In this document: positions 61,621-64,000 of the stretch, in pieces
How positions within the stretch are numbered: the stretch's first letter is position 1
How the letters are laid out: each line of letters starts with the position of its first letter
NCBI GenBank assembly: GCA_900548895.1
Contig: URLZ01000007.1
Coordinates: 6,329 to 70,328 of the forward strand
DNA: 64,000 nucleotides
Reading direction: 5' to 3'
Origin: an uncultured Akkermansia sp.
Lineage (GTDB): Bacteria > Verrucomicrobiota > Verrucomicrobiia > Verrucomicrobiales > Akkermansiaceae
Program-made: the position numbers and the translations under genes
The notes under the pieces: generated by a model
What the model was told of the DNA's origin: nothing
What the model saw: the letters and a program-made list of their open reading frames with translations, nothing else
Database searches by the model: none

Positions 61621-62991
61621 TCAGGGACGCCCATTAAGACGAGCCGACAGCCACTCACGGAAACTGCGGTGCGCCAAATTCACCCGGAACAAATACAGAG
61701 CCACCCCCGTGTAAATCAGATTCGGCAGCCACGCACTCAGCCAAGCCGGCAGCAAACCCGAAGCCCCCAGCGACGGGAACACCCGGTAAAGAAACAGCAT
61801 CAGCGCCGCCAGCAAAATCGCAATACCAATCCCCTTCATCGCCCCTCGGCGCTGGAACGTCACCGCACTCGGCACCGCCAGCAACACCAGCACCAAGCAG
61901 GAAAAAATACGAGCAATCCGCACATGCCACTCCGTGCGATAATTCCGGCGATCCTCGCGAGAACCCGACCCCGAAGCAATAAACTCATACATCGCCGACG
62001 TACCCATCGAATCCACACGCCCCCCCGTCGACGGACTAATAATCTGATACGGCTTCTCATCAAACGCACACACCAGCACATCGTGATGCTGCTCATCCTG
62101 AGGCTGAGCATCCGGCGCATGAGACAAATCGCGCACAAACACATCACGCAGCACCCACGTCGCATCCCTTTTATTCCACGTCGCCGACCGGGCAATATAC
62201 TGGCGCACCAACTTACCGTGATGCTCAGGATCAAACTGCTCAATCGTCACCTCCTCCATCGGACGGCCCGGATCCGCGAAACTCGCCGGACGCGTCACCC
62301 GCCAAATCCGGGACTCCGCATCACTGCGATACACCAGCGGCGGCTCATGCCCATCCTCAACCGGCTGCTCCTTGAGCATAATCTGGCGATACAAATAACC
62401 ATTCGGCGCCCAATGGAAGCCGAAAATCCCGTACGCCAGCGCCACCAGCGTCGAAAAAAAGAAAATCGGGCGGCACAAACGCAGCAGCGAACGCCCCGAC
62501 TGCAGCATCCCCGTCAACTCACTCGTCGCCGAAAGACGACTCAGACACCACAGCGTCCCCATCAGCAGCGTATACGGCAAAATCTGATAAAGAAACATCG
62601 GCAACTGCGTCCCATAAAACACAAAAGACTCAAGCAGAGGATTATCAAAGCGCGTCCGGAACTTCTCCATATTCGCCGTAAAATCCGCCAGCGTATAAAT
62701 CACCATCAAAATCAGCGTACAAAGCAAAAAGTAATTAATGAACGTACGCGACAGATAGCGATCCATCGTCCCCATGAACCCGTACACCAGCGCACCGATG
62801 AAAGGCAGGAAACTCAGCAAAAACAGAAAAATCGGGCGACAAAGCTGCTCAAAAGGATAACTCTCCGGCATCCCCGGCACCTCCCAGCGCATCTGCTCCA
62901 ACTCACGAGGCACCAGAAACAGAGCCAGCACCACCCCCAGCAAAAACAACACCAGAGCAGCCGAAAACCGCCGTAAAAGCAACGCCTTCAT
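61621..62991 (-). CDS. LptF/LptG family LPS-export permease
   Basis: 456 residues. Membrane partner of the LptB ATPase that pulls LPS from the inner membrane. The fold is visible as GTMDRYLSRTFINYFLLCTLILMVIYTLADF (N-terminal helices), LYQILPYTLLMGTLWCLSRLSATSELTGMLQSGRSLLRL (the conserved coupling region), a periplasmic jelly-roll (about 215-350) and three C-terminal helices (IFSCLVLVLLAVPSAVTF and on). About 40 residues before the first conserved helix are an added hydrophobic segment (LVLFLLGVVLALFLV). Start by the first ATG after the previous gene. Only one LptF/G homologue lies in the window. Confidence 0.9.
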   Translation of the reverse strand: MKALLLRRFSAALVLFLLGVVLALFLVPRELEQMRWEVPGMPESYPFEQLCRPIFLFLLSFLPFIGALVYGFMGTMDRYLSRTFINYFLLCTLILMVIYTLADFTANMEKFRTRFDNPLLESFVFYGTQLPMFLYQILPYTLLMGTLWCLSRLSATSELTGMLQSGRSLLRLCRPIFFFSTLVALAYGIFGFHWAPNGYLYRQIMLKEQPVEDGHEPPLVYRSDAESRIWRVTRPASFADPGRPMEEVTIEQFDPEHHGKLVRQYIARSATWNKRDATWVLRDVFVRDLSHAPDAQPQDEQHHDVLVCAFDEKPYQIISPSTGGRVDSMGTSAMYEFIASGSGSREDRRNYRTEWHVRIARIFSCLVLVLLAVPSAVTFQRRGAMKGIGIAILLAALMLFLYRVFPSLGASGLLPAWLSAWLPNLIYTGVALYLFRVNLAHRSFREWLSARLNGRP

Positions 62992-63016
62992 CGCAACAAC
63001 AGAAACAGAAAACCCA

Positions 63017-63799
63017 TCAACAACCGCGGCCCAAGCGCTCCGCCAAATACTCCGGCAGCCCCACCGCGCGCACAGCCTCCATCGCCGACTGCACATCATA
63101 CACCACACGCTTAATCTTCACCGTCGCCGCATCCGAATCATACACCGCATAGCAAGCCCGGGGATCATTATCGCGAGGCTGACCCACCGAACCCACATTC
63201 ACGAAATACTTGCAACCCGGCACCAGAGAAAACTCCGTGAACCCCTGATCATAAATCTGCTGACGCAGCCCCAAATCCTCCTGAGCGCGGAACTCACCCC
63301 TCGGCATGAAAAAAATGCGCGGGATATGCGTATGACCATGAAAACACAGCGGCGTAAACTGGCGGCGGAAATTCCCCGTCGCATCATTCGCATTCATAAT
63401 ATAATTCCACGCCTTAGGCTGATCCAGAGACGAATGAACAATCGTAAACTTCGCCTGCTGAGGCAACTGAGCCCCCACCATACGCATATACTGCAAGCGG
63501 GACAGCCACGTCAACTGCTCCTCATTGAGGCGACTGCGCGTCCAATCCATCGCCACGCGCGCCAACTCATTCATATTCTGCAAACGCGCCTCCACCACCT
63601 CCGCATCGTGATTCCCCTTCACCACCTCGCAGTTGCAGGAGCGAATGAAATCGACACACTCAGCCGGATACGCATTGTAACCCACAACATCCCCCAGACA
63701 AACCAGCGACGAACACAGCTCAGCCTGCACATCCTCCATCACCGCGTGAAGCGCATGAAGATTGGCATGAATATCACTAATAACCGCTATCCTTGGCAT
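63017..63799 (-). CDS. Metallophosphoesterase
   Basis: 260 residues of the calcineurin-like phosphoesterase family. Metal motifs: AVISDIHANLHALHAV, CLGDVVGYNAYP, VKGNHDAEVV and CFHGHTHIPRIF; also VNVGSVGQPRDNDPRACYAVYD. The arrangement suits YfcE- or DevT-like phosphodiesterases acting on small substrates. It is 25 bases before the lptF/G gene and probably shares its transcript. Confidence 0.92.
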   Translation of the reverse strand: MPRIAVISDIHANLHALHAVMEDVQAELCSSLVCLGDVVGYNAYPAECVDFIRSCNCEVVKGNHDAEVVEARLQNMNELARVAMDWTRSRLNEEQLTWLSRLQYMRMVGAQLPQQAKFTIVHSSLDQPKAWNYIMNANDATGNFRRQFTPLCFHGHTHIPRIFFMPRGEFRAQEDLGLRQQIYDQGFTEFSLVPGCKYFVNVGSVGQPRDNDPRACYAVYDSDAATVKIKRVVYDVQSAMEAVRAVGLPEYLAERLGRGC

Positions 63800-63810
63800 C
63801 TTACTCGGGT

Positions 63811-63839
63811 ATTATTTCATAAAGAGAGCGGCATAGCAA
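63811..63839 (-). promoter_or_regulatory. Promoter of the metallophosphoesterase operon
   Basis: TTGCTA, 17 bases, AATAAT on the minus strand, 11 bases before the ATG; leader about 4 bases. Confidence 0.6.
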
Positions 63840-64000
63840 GCGCATTTTGTACAAGCGGGCGGGTCGCTGCATGCGCCAGCACAAACATGAGGGTTGCTCC
63901 GTGCGCGAGCACAGAAACACCTGCGCGAAGCGCAGCACGCGCGCGGCAGCGCGCAAAAGCCTGCAAGCTCAGCTTGCCGCGGGTAGGGGTCCGGGGGTAG
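63840..64000. other. Non-coding end with clustered short hairpins
   Basis: No gene seen. Three small inverted repeats follow one another: CTGCGC-GAA-GCGCAG, GCGCGC-GGCA-GCGCGC and GCAAG-CTCAG-CTTGC. They could end a transcript entering from the right. Confidence 0.4.

Noticed and set aside
63925..63980. Phage attachment site or replication origin at the window end
   Set aside because: Only short hairpins; no DnaA-box cluster, AT-rich unwinding element or integrase is visible.

Overview
The window comes from a GC-rich, Gram-negative bacterium, most likely an Akkermansia-like member of the Verrucomicrobiota. The evidence is three adjacent secreted proteins with the PEPTTATLSLL...RRRRK C-terminal sorting signal, a giant autotransporter, LPS and outer-membrane biogenesis genes (kdsD, lptD, lptE-like, lptF/G, bamD-like) and a eukaryotic-type HisA. 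The assignment rests on recognised protein families, not on a search. No insertion sequence, integrase, CRISPR array or rRNA operon was seen.

Layout. 1-3.4 kb: truncated feoB, its Cys-rich partner and an OprB-like porin. 3.4-6.9 kb: metal-resistance module (ArsR/SmtB repressor, P1B ATPase with a Cys5 insert, divergent Cys/His-rich secreted protein). 7.3-10.6 kb: coiled-coil and ankyrin envelope proteins, dCMP-deaminase-like protein and ADP-ribosylglycohydrolase. 10.8-22.8 kb: housekeeping genes (rpsF, kdsD, tRNA-Ser, hisA, fabI, marR, alr, MBL hydrolase, cyclophilin, ABC-F, DUF2851, STAS). 23-29.3 kb: lipoprotein plus RNase R, then rsmI/lptE/bamD and hisI. 29.6-38.6 kb: accessory surface region (three PEP-CTERM genes, a relic autotransporter tail, a DUF3800 gene with a candidate small RNA, a 1406-residue autotransporter). 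38.9-48.5 kb: tRNA-Arg, ybeY, tadA, pdxA, an OlsF-like bifunctional acyltransferase, lptD and a NifA-like regulator. 48.9-64 kb: degenerate NAD synthetase, HdeD-like protein, SOD, PP2C, lysS, a peptide-uptake operon without ATPases, DsbD, HAD phosphatase, lptF/G and a metallophosphoesterase.

Two system-level observations stand out. First, many promoters with good -35/-10 boxes lie so close to the start codon (usually 5-9 nt after the -10) that the mRNAs should be leaderless, including three on GTG or re-assigned starts; Shine-Dalgarno sequences are rare. Second, between the autotransporter and a diverged second copy of its 3' end sits a roughly 1.1 kb, AT-richer island holding a DUF3800 gene and, convergent to it, a near-consensus promoter driving a predicted RNA of about 64 nt that folds on itself and ends in seven T. 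This is the best candidate here for an undescribed small system.

All coordinates were read by eye. Start codons were moved from the longest reading frame where a signal peptide, family alignment or promoter position demanded it.
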